Assembly: GCA_030524175.1 (NCBI GenBank)
Contig: JAUNHC010000011.1
Coordinates: forward strand, 62,001-126,000
Origin: Eubacteriales bacterium
GTDB lineage: Bacteria > Bacillota > Clostridia > Lachnospirales > Lachnospiraceae
Direction: 5' to 3'
Length of the DNA: 64,000 bases
The translations under genes and the position numbers were made by a program. The notes beneath the pieces are model-generated. The model had not been told where the DNA came from. It did no database searches and saw only the letters and a program-made list of their open reading frames with translations. Shown here one piece after another: positions 41,589-49,524 of this stretch. How positions within the stretch are numbered: the first letter of the stretch is position 1; every line of letters begins with the position of its first letter.

Positions 41589-42533
41589 ATGTTTGGTGTG
41601 ATTTTTTTTGTTGTCATCATTATTTTGGCGTTGTGGATTCTGGCATCCTGTATCCGTATCGTTCCTCAGGCATATGCCATTGTGCTGGAACGACTGGGAG
41701 CCTATCGTGCTACCTGGGGGACAGGTATCCACTTTAAAGTGCCGTTTATTGAGCGTGTGGCCAGGAAGGTTAACATGAAGGAGCAGGTAGTGGATTTTCC
41801 GCCTCAGCCTGTTATCACAAAGGATAACGTAACCATGCAGATTGACACGGTTGTATTTTTCCAGATTACGGACCCCAAGCTCTACGCTTACGGTGTGGAG
41901 AATCCTATCATGGCCATTGAGAATCTCTCCGCAACCACCCTGCGTAATATTATCGGTGATATGGAACTGGATGAGACGCTTACCTCCCGTGAGGTCATCA
42001 ATACCAAGATGCGTGCTTCTCTGGATGTGGCCACGGATCCCTGGGGAATCAAGGTAAACCGTGTGGAGCTTAAGAACATCATTCCGCCGGCAGCAATTCA
42101 GGACGCTATGGAGAAGCAGATGAAGGCAGAGCGTGAGCGCCGTGAATCTATCCTTCGTGCGGAGGGCGAGAAGCGCTCCACTATTCTGGTGGCAGAAGGT
42201 AAGAAGGAATCTGTGATTCTGGATGCGGAGGCTGAGAAGCAGGCCGCAATCCTCCGGGCAGAGGCTCAAAAAGAGCGCATGATTCGTGAGGCAGAAGGTC
42301 AGGCGGCTGCCGTACTGAAGGTACAGGAGGCTACGGCAGAAGGGCTGAAAATGATTAAATCCGCGGGAGCCGATAATTCCGTACTTACCATCAAGAGCCT
42401 GGAGGCCCTTGGAAAAGTGGCGGACGGCAAGGCTACAAAGATTATCATTCCTTCTGACATTCAGGGAATCGCCGGACTGGCAACATCTCTGAAGGAAATC
42501 ATGGTAGACCATCCTCTGGATGAGGAGAAGTAA
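41589..42533 (+). CDS. SPFH/stomatin-like membrane protein, QmcA type
   Basis: A 314-residue protein with one N-terminal membrane helix (about 2-22), a Band 7/SPFH domain (VPQAYAIVLERLGAY, KVNMKEQVVDFPPQPVITKD) and a long Ala/Glu/Lys/Arg-rich coiled coil at about 170-265. The C-terminal tail is ISIKSLEALGKVADGKATKI-like, as in stomatins. It assembles into ring-like membrane oligomers. It is coupled to the NfeD gene (ribosome binding site AAGGAGGGATAA inside its end). Confidence 0.9.
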   Translation: MFGVIFFVVIIILALWILASCIRIVPQAYAIVLERLGAYRATWGTGIHFKVPFIERVARKVNMKEQVVDFPPQPVITKDNVTMQIDTVVFFQITDPKLYAYGVENPIMAIENLSATTLRNIIGDMELDETLTSREVINTKMRASLDVATDPWGIKVNRVELKNIIPPAAIQDAMEKQMKAERERRESILRAEGEKRSTILVAEGKKESVILDAEAEKQAAILRAEAQKERMIREAEGQAAAVLKVQEATAEGLKMIKSAGADNSVLTIKSLEALGKVADGKATKIIIPSDIQGIAGLATSLKEIMVDHPLDEEK

Positions 42534-42550
42534 CGGGCAGGAGGAAAAGG

Positions 42551-43672
42551 ATGAAGCCGGTCATAGACCTGGAGAAAGAATACGGACTTGTATTAGAGGG
42601 CGGAGGAGCAAAGGGCGCTTATCAGATAGGCGCCTGGAAGGCCCTTTCAGAAGCCGGAGTGAAAATAAAGGGTGTTTCCGGCACAAGTGTGGGCGCGCTG
42701 AACGGCGCCCTCATTTGTATGGGAAATCTGGAAAAAGCGGAGGAAATCTGGCAGAATATTTCCTATTCAAAGGTTATGGATGTGGATGATGACCTGATGA
42801 AGCAGTTTTTCCAGCTCAAGCTTAGGGCCAAGGATTTCCTGGAATTAGGGATGAAATATATCCGGGAAGGGGGCATGGATGTTGCCCCTCTGAAAAAACT
42901 GATAGAGGAAGCAGTGGACCCGGATGCCATTATGGCCTCCCCCACAGAGCTTTATGTACAGACCTTCCATGTGGATTCCATGCAGGAGCTTCATGTGGAT
43001 ATCAAAGAAATCGGCCCTGAGCTGATTCGGGATATGCTTTTGGCTAGCGCCTATATGTTCCCTGTCTTTAAGACAGAAAAGCTTCACGGAAACCGCTATA
43101 TTGACGGCGGGCTGGCTGACAATGTGCCTATGGATGCTCTGCTGGACCGGGACTACAAGGATATTATTGTGGTGCGCATCTATGGGGTAGGCTTTACCAA
43201 GCCTGTGAAGGTGCCGGAGGACGTTTCCATGATTACAGTGGAGCCCCGGGTGGATTTGGGGAATATCATGGATTTTGACGCGGAAAAAAGCCGCAGGAAT
43301 ATGGTAGTCGGATATTTCGATACCATGAGAACAGTGTACGGACTGGAAGGCAGAATCTACTATATCGACCAGACTCATGATGAGGCCTTCTATTTAAATA
43401 AGCTGGCATCCCTCAAGGGCCCGGAGGGTTCTCTGCGGGGCTTCATGGAGGGGACGCTGGCAAAGACAGCATTAGAGCTAAAGCTTAAATCCGACTGGGA
43501 TTATAAGGACCTGTATCTTTCCATGCTGGAGGCAACGGCCAGGCTGATGCGGGTGCCTAAATATAGAATTTACACAGTGGAGGAGCTGCAGATCGGGGTG
43601 AAGGAAAACGGCTTGCGTATGGAGCCGGGTGAGAAGCTTCCCCGGTTTGCGGAAATGATACTGAACAGTTAG
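42551..43672 (+). CDS. Patatin-like phospholipase
   Basis: A 373-residue acyl hydrolase. The oxyanion motif is GLVLEGGGAKGAYQIG near residue 12. The nucleophile elbow GTSVG (about 43-47, in GVSGTSVGALNGAL) and the catalytic Asp of DGGLADNVP (about 182) make the Ser-Asp dyad. No signal peptide is present, so it acts on cytoplasmic-side lipids. The start follows GGCAGGAGGAAAAGG. It follows the SPFH/NfeD pair after 17 bases, suggesting a membrane-lipid role. Confidence 0.9.
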   Translation: MKPVIDLEKEYGLVLEGGGAKGAYQIGAWKALSEAGVKIKGVSGTSVGALNGALICMGNLEKAEEIWQNISYSKVMDVDDDLMKQFFQLKLRAKDFLELGMKYIREGGMDVAPLKKLIEEAVDPDAIMASPTELYVQTFHVDSMQELHVDIKEIGPELIRDMLLASAYMFPVFKTEKLHGNRYIDGGLADNVPMDALLDRDYKDIIVVRIYGVGFTKPVKVPEDVSMITVEPRVDLGNIMDFDAEKSRRNMVVGYFDTMRTVYGLEGRIYYIDQTHDEAFYLNKLASLKGPEGSLRGFMEGTLAKTALELKLKSDWDYKDLYLSMLEATARLMRVPKYRIYTVEELQIGVKENGLRMEPGEKLPRFAEMILNS

Positions 43673-43687
43673 AGGAGGAAAATTATT

Positions 43688-44686
43688 ATGGATTTAAAAG
43701 GAAGAAACTTTCTGACGCTGAAGGATTATACCCCGGAGGAGATTGTATATCTCCTGGATTTGTCTGCCCGGCTCAAGGAAAAGAAAAAGGTAGGAGAGCT
43801 TCATGAATACTACAAGGGCAAAAATATCGCCCTAATTTTTGAGAAAACCAGCACCAGGACCCGCTGTGCCTTTGAAGTGGCAGCTCACGACCTGGGAATG
43901 GGAAGTACATATCTGGACCCCACAGGCTCTCAGATTGGAAAGAAGGAAAGTATCGCCGATACAGCCAGGGTTCTGGGAAGAATGTATGACGGCATCGAAT
44001 ACAGGGGCTTTGGCCAGGATATCGTGGAGGAGCTTGCCAAATACGCGGGCGTTCCTGTGTGGAACGGCCTGACGAACGAATACCACCCTACCCAGATGCT
44101 TGCGGATATGCTGACCATCAGGGAGAATTTCGGCAGGCTTAAAGGCATTAAGCTGGTGTACATGGGAGATGCCCGCTATAATATGGGAAATTCTCTTATG
44201 GTGGCATGTGCCAAGCTGGGAATGCACTTCGTGGCATGTACCACGAAAAAATATTTCCCCGATGAGGAGCTTGTAGCCCAGTGTGAGGAATACGCGAAGG
44301 CGTCAGGTGCCACAATCACTCTCACAGAGGATGTCATGAGCGGAACCAAGGACGCGGATGTAATCTACACAGATGTGTGGGTATCCATGGGCGAGCCGGA
44401 TGAGGTCTGGGAGGAGAGAATACGCGAACTCACTCCGTACAAGGTGACAAAGATAATTATGGAAAATGCAGGGGAAAAAGCGATATTCCTGCATTGTCTG
44501 CCCGCTTTCCACGATTTAAAGACAAAAATCGGTAAGGAAATGGGGAACCGTTTCAGCCTTACAGACATGGAGGTTACGGATGAGGTGTTTGAATCTGCCC
44601 AGTCCAAGGTCTTTGACGAAGCAGAAAACAGGATGCACACCATCAAGGCTGTGATGGTGGCCACCTTAGGAGAGCCGGTAAAATAA
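43688..44686 (+). CDS. argF: Ornithine carbamoyltransferase
   Basis: Forms citrulline from ornithine and carbamoyl phosphate in arginine synthesis or, in reverse, in the arginine deiminase pathway. It is 332 residues with the carbamoyl phosphate motif STRTRCAFE near 56, HPTQMLADM near 137 and the ornithine-site HCLPAFHD near 275. No other arginine gene is adjacent, so anabolic versus catabolic use is unclear. The ribosome binding site is GAGGAGG, and birA starts directly after its stop. Confidence 0.95.
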   Translation: MDLKGRNFLTLKDYTPEEIVYLLDLSARLKEKKKVGELHEYYKGKNIALIFEKTSTRTRCAFEVAAHDLGMGSTYLDPTGSQIGKKESIADTARVLGRMYDGIEYRGFGQDIVEELAKYAGVPVWNGLTNEYHPTQMLADMLTIRENFGRLKGIKLVYMGDARYNMGNSLMVACAKLGMHFVACTTKKYFPDEELVAQCEEYAKASGATITLTEDVMSGTKDADVIYTDVWVSMGEPDEVWEERIRELTPYKVTKIIMENAGEKAIFLHCLPAFHDLKTKIGKEMGNRFSLTDMEVTDEVFESAQSKVFDEAENRMHTIKAVMVATLGEPVK

Positions 44687-45490
44687 ATGTCAGCTTTATA
44701 TAATCAAGACACAATTTCACAGGAAATACATACGAAATGGGCGGGCAAAACCGTCCATTTTGTAAAGGAAACAGACTCTACCAACATTCTGGCAAAGACA
44801 CTGGCCAGAGAAGGAGCGCCTCACGGCACGCTGGCGGTAACGGAATTTCAGACAGCGGGGAGAGGACGCTTTGACCGGCGCTGGAGTGCTCCGGAGGGAA
44901 GCTCGGCGATGATGACCCTGCTTCTCCGCCCGGAATTTGAACCGCAGTATGCATCCATGCTCACCCTGGTGATGGGCTTGTCTGTGGCCCAGGCAGTGGA
45001 AAAATTAAACTTCCGGGTACAGATAAAATGGCCCAATGACGTGGTGGTTTCACGGAAAAAAATCTGCGGCATCCTCACCGAGATGGGTGTTCAGGGAAAC
45101 GGGATAAGCTATGTGGCCATCGGCGTGGGAATCAATGTAAATACAAAAGAATTCCCGGAAGAAATCGCGGACAAGGGCACCTCTCTTTACCTGGAAGGGG
45201 GGCAGGAGCTGGACCGCAGCCAGGTCATAGGCAGTGTGATGGAGCGGTTCGAAGAAAATTACGGAAGATTTATCCGTACCTGTGATATGACACAGCTAAA
45301 AGAGGATTATGAAAGACTTCTGGCAAATATGGGAAAGCCAGTCAGGGTTTTGGACAGCCATAAGCCCTACGAGGGAAGCTGCCTTGGCATTGATTCCCAG
45401 GGGGAGCTTCTGGTACGCTGCGGGGATGGAAGGATATCCCGGGTAAGGGCGGGAGAGGTTTCTGTGAGAGGGCTGTACAGCTACGTATAA
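44687..45490 (+). CDS. birA: Biotin--[acetyl-CoA-carboxylase] ligase without DNA-binding domain
   Basis: A 267-residue biotin protein ligase. The catalytic domain shows DSTNILAK near 27, the biotin/ATP loop TAGRGRFDRRW near 58 and KWPNDVVV near 108. The C-terminal SH3-like domain is present. There is no N-terminal helix-turn-helix, so it is a class I ligase and not a repressor. The start codon abuts the argF stop (TAAATG) with no good separate ribosome binding site, indicating translational coupling. Confidence 0.92.
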   Translation: MSALYNQDTISQEIHTKWAGKTVHFVKETDSTNILAKTLAREGAPHGTLAVTEFQTAGRGRFDRRWSAPEGSSAMMTLLLRPEFEPQYASMLTLVMGLSVAQAVEKLNFRVQIKWPNDVVVSRKKICGILTEMGVQGNGISYVAIGVGINVNTKEFPEEIADKGTSLYLEGGQELDRSQVIGSVMERFEENYGRFIRTCDMTQLKEDYERLLANMGKPVRVLDSHKPYEGSCLGIDSQGELLVRCGDGRISRVRAGEVSVRGLYSYV

Positions 45491-45499
45491 GGAGGAATT

Positions 45500-45865
45500 A
45501 TGTATCAGGATAATATCGTGCTCTGCGGCGCCAGCGCCTATGAGCAGAAATATTTTTTTAATCAGGATTTTTCTTCTCTGCCGGAGCATGTGAAGCAGGA
45601 GCTGCAGATTATGTGCGTGCTCTATACAGAGGATGTGGGAGGAATCCTGACCCTGGAATTTGACCAGGAGGGAAGCCTTCAGTTTAAAACGGAGGCCCTG
45701 GAGGCGGATGCCCGTTATGACGAAATCGGCAGCGCCCTGAAGATTAAGCAGCTCCAGTCAGAGAAGCGGGAGCTTCTGGAATCCCTGGAGATGTACTACA
45801 GAGTATTTTTCCTGGGAGATATCCCGGAAGAAGAATTAAAGAAAACGCCGGACAGCGGGGAATAG
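45500..45865 (+). CDS. Small conserved protein, DUF6145-like
   Basis: A 121-residue cytoplasmic protein without membrane segments. It begins MYQDNIVLCGASAYEQKYFF and contains ALYTED-like and ILTLEFDQEGSLQF stretches and a helical C-terminus. I recognise it as DUF6145-like, a family I associate with Lachnospiraceae. No function is known to me. It lies 9 bases after birA and 3 bases before dusB, with ribosome binding site AAGGAGGAATT, so it is a stable operon member. Confidence 0.75.
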   Translation: MYQDNIVLCGASAYEQKYFFNQDFSSLPEHVKQELQIMCVLYTEDVGGILTLEFDQEGSLQFKTEALEADARYDEIGSALKIKQLQSEKRELLESLEMYYRVFFLGDIPEEELKKTPDSGE

Positions 45866-45868
45866 GCC

Positions 45869-46834
45869 ATGAAAATGCAGTGGAAAATAGGAAACGTTAG
45901 GATAGACAATCCGTTTGTACTGGCGCCCATGGCAGGGGTGACGGATTTACCCTTCCGCCGGCTGTGCAAGGAGCAGGGGGCAGGTCTGATTTGTATGGAA
46001 ATGGTCAGCGCCAAGGCCATATCCTATCACAACAAAAATACCGAAGCCCTCATGGAAACCGACCCCGTGGAGCATCCCGTATCCATGCAGATTTTCGGCA
46101 GTGAGCCGGAGCTGATGGCCCGGGTGGCCGGAAGCATCGAAGAAAGGCCCTTCGATATCCTCGATATCAATATAGGCTGCCCGGTGCCGAAGGTGGTGAA
46201 TAACGGGGAGGGCTCCGCCTTGCTGAAGAACCCGGATTTAATCGTGCGCATTGTAAAAAGTGTTTCCTCGGCAATCGCCAAGCCCCTGACAGTCAAGGTG
46301 CGGATTGGCTTTGAAAACGCTCCTGTGGATATTGTGGAAATCGCGAAGCGGGTAGAGGATGCGGGAGCGGCGGCCATTGCCGTCCATGGACGGACCAGGC
46401 AGCAATACTATTCCGGAACGGCAGACTGGGACACCATCCGCCGGGTGAAGGAGGCAGTCCGCATTCCCGTCATAGGAAACGGAGACGTGGATTCCCCCAA
46501 AAAGGCTGAGAAAATGATGGAGCAGACAGGCTGTGACGCAGTGATGATAGGCCGGGCTGTCCGGGGAAATCCCTGGATATTCCGGGAGATGAACCACTAT
46601 TTTGAAACAGGGGAGCTGCTTCCCAGGCCGTCAGTGGATGAAGTCCGGAAGATGATTCTACGTCACGCCCAGGCCCAGATTGAAATAAAGGGCGAATACA
46701 CAGGAATCCGAGAAATGCGCAAGCACGTAGCCTGGTATACCCAGGGAATGCGCCACAGCGCAGCGCTTCGCAGAGAGTCCAATACCATCAGCAGCTACGA
46801 TGAGCTGGAGCGGCTGCTGGAACGGTTGGGATGA
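45869..46834 (+). CDS. dusB: tRNA-dihydrouridine synthase, DusB type
   Basis: An FMN-dependent reductase that makes dihydrouridine in tRNA. The 321 residues form a TIM barrel with LAPMAGVTDLPFRRL near 17, the catalytic Cys in DINIGCPVPKV near 101, KVRIGF near 140, AVHGRTRQQYYSG near 168 and GNGDV near 203. The C-terminal helical domain contains REMRKHVAWYT. The start follows a weak GGGGAATAGGCC and is coupled to the previous gene. Confidence 0.94.
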   Translation: MKMQWKIGNVRIDNPFVLAPMAGVTDLPFRRLCKEQGAGLICMEMVSAKAISYHNKNTEALMETDPVEHPVSMQIFGSEPELMARVAGSIEERPFDILDINIGCPVPKVVNNGEGSALLKNPDLIVRIVKSVSSAIAKPLTVKVRIGFENAPVDIVEIAKRVEDAGAAAIAVHGRTRQQYYSGTADWDTIRRVKEAVRIPVIGNGDVDSPKKAEKMMEQTGCDAVMIGRAVRGNPWIFREMNHYFETGELLPRPSVDEVRKMILRHAQAQIEIKGEYTGIREMRKHVAWYTQGMRHSAALRRESNTISSYDELERLLERLG

Positions 46835-46880
46835 GCAGCATATTCTTAGGCGGCACGTTTTGGGAAAGAATGGTGGGAAA

Positions 46881-48860
46881 ATGTCGCAGCATTCAATAGA
46901 ATTTGAGGAAATGTATAATAAGCAATTGGAGGACTTTTGTCTCCCCGGGGAAATCCGGGATTATTTGCGTGTCGAGAGATGCCTGAAGGAGAGCCGGGAC
47001 TGCTGGACCGTGCAGGCCAGGGATGCTGTACTGGGAAGAGCCTGTGTGGTCAAATGGGCCCGGGGTGTGGGGGCAGACCTTCTGAAGCATGAGTACGAGA
47101 TACTTACGGAGCTTGAGAAATACAGATTCCACGGCTTTCCCCATGCTTACCGGCTTATAACAGATGGGGAAGACGTGTATTTTATTCGTGAATATATCGC
47201 GGGGAAATCTCTTTTTGAAATAACGGAGGAGTCCGGTGGGTTGTCTGAGACGGATATCTGCACGATGGGCGGGAGACTGTGCCGCATTATACGGCAGCTT
47301 CAGTGTACGGCCAATCCTCTGATTCACAGAGACATCAAGCCGGAGAATATAATCATCGCTGAGGATGGGGAAATGTATCTGGTGGATTTGGGAACGGTGC
47401 GGCGTTATCGTGAAGGCGGAAGCGGCGATACCCTTGTCATGGGAAGTATAGGGACAGCGGCACCGGAACAGTACGGTTATATGCAGACGGACCAAAGGAC
47501 CGATGTTTATGCCGTGGGCAGAAGCCTCTGGTATCTGGCGGCTGACAGCTATGAGGAGGAGGCGTTAGACCAGGCCCCTGTCAGCAGGCGGCTTCGAAAA
47601 ATCATAAGAAGGGCTTCGGCCTTTGATCCGCAGAAACGCTATAAATCCGCGGAAGCCCTGGAAAAAGCACTGAGAGGATGCAGGTATAAAAGGCAGTGCC
47701 TATGGGCTGGCGGCTGTGCGGCTCTGGCGGCGGCTGTGGTTATATTTGTGTACCTCTATGCAGCAGGGAGCATTTTTTCGCATACAGAAAAAGAAGACAA
47801 TAGCGCCGCAGCCGGAAAAACGGCAGATTCCGCGGCAGGAATAGCCGGCGGAAAAACGGCTGTAGAAGGCGTTGTTTTCAAGGAAAAATTGATTGAAGCG
47901 GCTGTGCGGAAGGAATTAAAGCTTGGAGAGCAGGATATTATTACAGAGCGTATGCTTAAAAATGTATCCAGTATCCGGATAGTCGGAACCAGAATCCTGG
48001 AGCCTCTCGATGAGTTTACGCTGAAGGGAGCGATATATATCAACAATGAGCAGTTTGAGGACCAGCCAAGCGGAGGAATCAGCGATCTTTCGGATATATC
48101 GCTTATGCCTAATTTATATACGCTGGTACTCTGTAATCAGGAAATCAAGGATCTGACGCCGCTTGAGGGAATGTATATTCAAAAGCTTGCTCTGGCTGAA
48201 AATATGATTTATGATATCTCTCCTCTGGAAAAGCTGGCTGGCCTGGAGGAATTATATATAGGTAATAATCCTGCGGTTGATTACAGTGATTTAGGTGGAT
48301 GCGGAAAGCTTGTTGATCTGAATATGGATATACTTACAATTGGTGATCTGCATTTTCTGGAAAAGCTGCATCTCAAAAGTCTGTCCCTTATGAGCGTAAG
48401 GATCCTTAAGGACGGAATGTCTCCTCTCCTTAAAAGTACAGAGCTTGAATTGCTGTGTATTAATAATATGGGGCAGGATGAGGCTTCGGTCATCAAACAA
48501 ATGGACGAGCTGCAGTATTTGCGCTGCTGGGGAGGATATGACCTTCCGGACCTTAGCTTTCTCGACGGAATGAAGAGACTGAATGATCTTTCCATTATAG
48601 GTGAGGTGGATTCTCTGGATGGAATTGAATTGCTGCCAAACCTGGAGGGATTAGCAATAGACGGTACGCATATAAACGATTTAAGTCCTATACTGAAGGC
48701 GCCGATGCTTAAAAGAATTAAGATTGACGGAACCCGTATAACTGACTACACCCCTCTTGAAAAACATCCCGGAATCATTTATGTAGAATGTGATGAAGCC
48801 CAGAAACAGGAGATATTAAAGCAGATTCCTGACCCAGGATTTGAAATAACAGCACAGTAA
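46881..48860 (+). CDS. Transmembrane serine/threonine kinase with leucine-rich-repeat ectodomain
   Basis: A 659-residue membrane kinase. The cytoplasmic kinase domain is at about 30-270: VVKWARG holds the ATP Lys, HRDIKPEN the catalytic Asp151, DLG (Asp169) replaces DFG, and GTAAPEQYGY is the activation end. All residues needed for activity are present. One helix at about 274-296 (AALAAAVVIFVYLYAAG) leads to an extracellular part. That part has five or more leucine-rich repeats (ISDLSDISLMPNLYTLVL, LTPLEGMYIQKLALAENMI, ISPLEKLAGLEELYIGNNP and so on). PrkC-type kinases carry PASTA repeats instead. ATG 46881 is the most likely start. Longer frames overlap dusB. Confidence 0.87.
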   Translation: MSQHSIEFEEMYNKQLEDFCLPGEIRDYLRVERCLKESRDCWTVQARDAVLGRACVVKWARGVGADLLKHEYEILTELEKYRFHGFPHAYRLITDGEDVYFIREYIAGKSLFEITEESGGLSETDICTMGGRLCRIIRQLQCTANPLIHRDIKPENIIIAEDGEMYLVDLGTVRRYREGGSGDTLVMGSIGTAAPEQYGYMQTDQRTDVYAVGRSLWYLAADSYEEEALDQAPVSRRLRKIIRRASAFDPQKRYKSAEALEKALRGCRYKRQCLWAGGCAALAAAVVIFVYLYAAGSIFSHTEKEDNSAAAGKTADSAAGIAGGKTAVEGVVFKEKLIEAAVRKELKLGEQDIITERMLKNVSSIRIVGTRILEPLDEFTLKGAIYINNEQFEDQPSGGISDLSDISLMPNLYTLVLCNQEIKDLTPLEGMYIQKLALAENMIYDISPLEKLAGLEELYIGNNPAVDYSDLGGCGKLVDLNMDILTIGDLHFLEKLHLKSLSLMSVRILKDGMSPLLKSTELELLCINNMGQDEASVIKQMDELQYLRCWGGYDLPDLSFLDGMKRLNDLSIIGEVDSLDGIELLPNLEGLAIDGTHINDLSPILKAPMLKRIKIDGTRITDYTPLEKHPGIIYVECDEAQKQEILKQIPDPGFEITAQ

Positions 48861-48939
48861 TTTAAACTGTTTCCGTTAGGTATTGGGGTGGCAATACTTG
48901 AAAAAGAGACAGAATTGTCCCGGTTATAAAAGGCAGATA

Positions 48940-48948
48940 TGATATACT
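48940..48948 (+). promoter_or_regulatory. Extended -10 promoter before the small HTH-like gene
   Basis: TGATATACT, an extended -10 element, lies 53 bases before ATG 49002. The only upstream TTGTCC is too far away to be a standard -35. Confidence 0.45.
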
Positions 48949-49001
48949 TAATGGTATCATATTTGCCTTTTTATGTATTACTGGAAAGCGGGTTGGGGAC
49001 G

Positions 49002-49433
49002 ATGAAAAGAAAGGTATGGGACGAAATGAAAGACACAGATGAGCTGATGGGGATGATAAAGCAGCACGGGGCTACATATTTTTCCAAAGAAAAAAACTTC
49101 AATATCGAAGTCGGCATTTATCTGGAATGTTTGATGGAGGATAAGGGTATTTCGAGGAAGGATGTTGTGCACAGACTGAATCTGGAAGAATCCTATGGCA
49201 GAAAGATATTCGGCGGTCAGAGGCAGCCCACCAGAAAGATATTAATACAATGTGCGTTTCTGCTGTCTCTTAGTCTCGATGAGACACAGAGACTGCTGGA
49301 TATAGGGCAGAAGGCAAGGCTATATCCCAGAGTCCGGTATGATGCCGCCATAATTTACGGACTTGAAAAAAACATGAATTTGGATCAGATCAATACGTTC
49401 CTGGAGGAAGTGGGGGAGGAGCCCCTTTTGTGA
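49002..49433 (+). CDS. Small helix-turn-helix-like protein next to the LRR kinase
   Basis: A 143-residue soluble protein. The segment IYLECLMEDKGISRKDVVHRLNLEESYGRKIFGGQRQPTR has the helix arrangement of an XRE-like DNA-binding domain, with a helical tail. ATG 49002 follows GTTGGGGAC; an earlier in-frame ATG at 48939 would add a hydrophobic, non-conserved start overlapping the promoter. It lies 141 bases after the Ser/Thr kinase gene. It could be a regulator phosphorylated by that kinase, but this is inference. Confidence 0.65.
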   Translation: MKRKVWDEMKDTDELMGMIKQHGATYFSKEKNFNIEVGIYLECLMEDKGISRKDVVHRLNLEESYGRKIFGGQRQPTRKILIQCAFLLSLSLDETQRLLDIGQKARLYPRVRYDAAIIYGLEKNMNLDQINTFLEEVGEEPLL

Positions 49434-49524
49434 TGGGCGTTTAGGATATGCGCTGCCATTGATAGGGAAAATAATTATCCTGATAAGGATAGTTATAATA
49501 GAAAAACGAGAAGGAGGTTGTAAT

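Noticed and set aside
41493-42512. Long minus-strand open frame of 339 codons
   Set aside because: Antisense to the SPFH gene, whose coiled-coil codon bias keeps the opposite frame open. The translation is His/Leu/Cys-rich and matches nothing.
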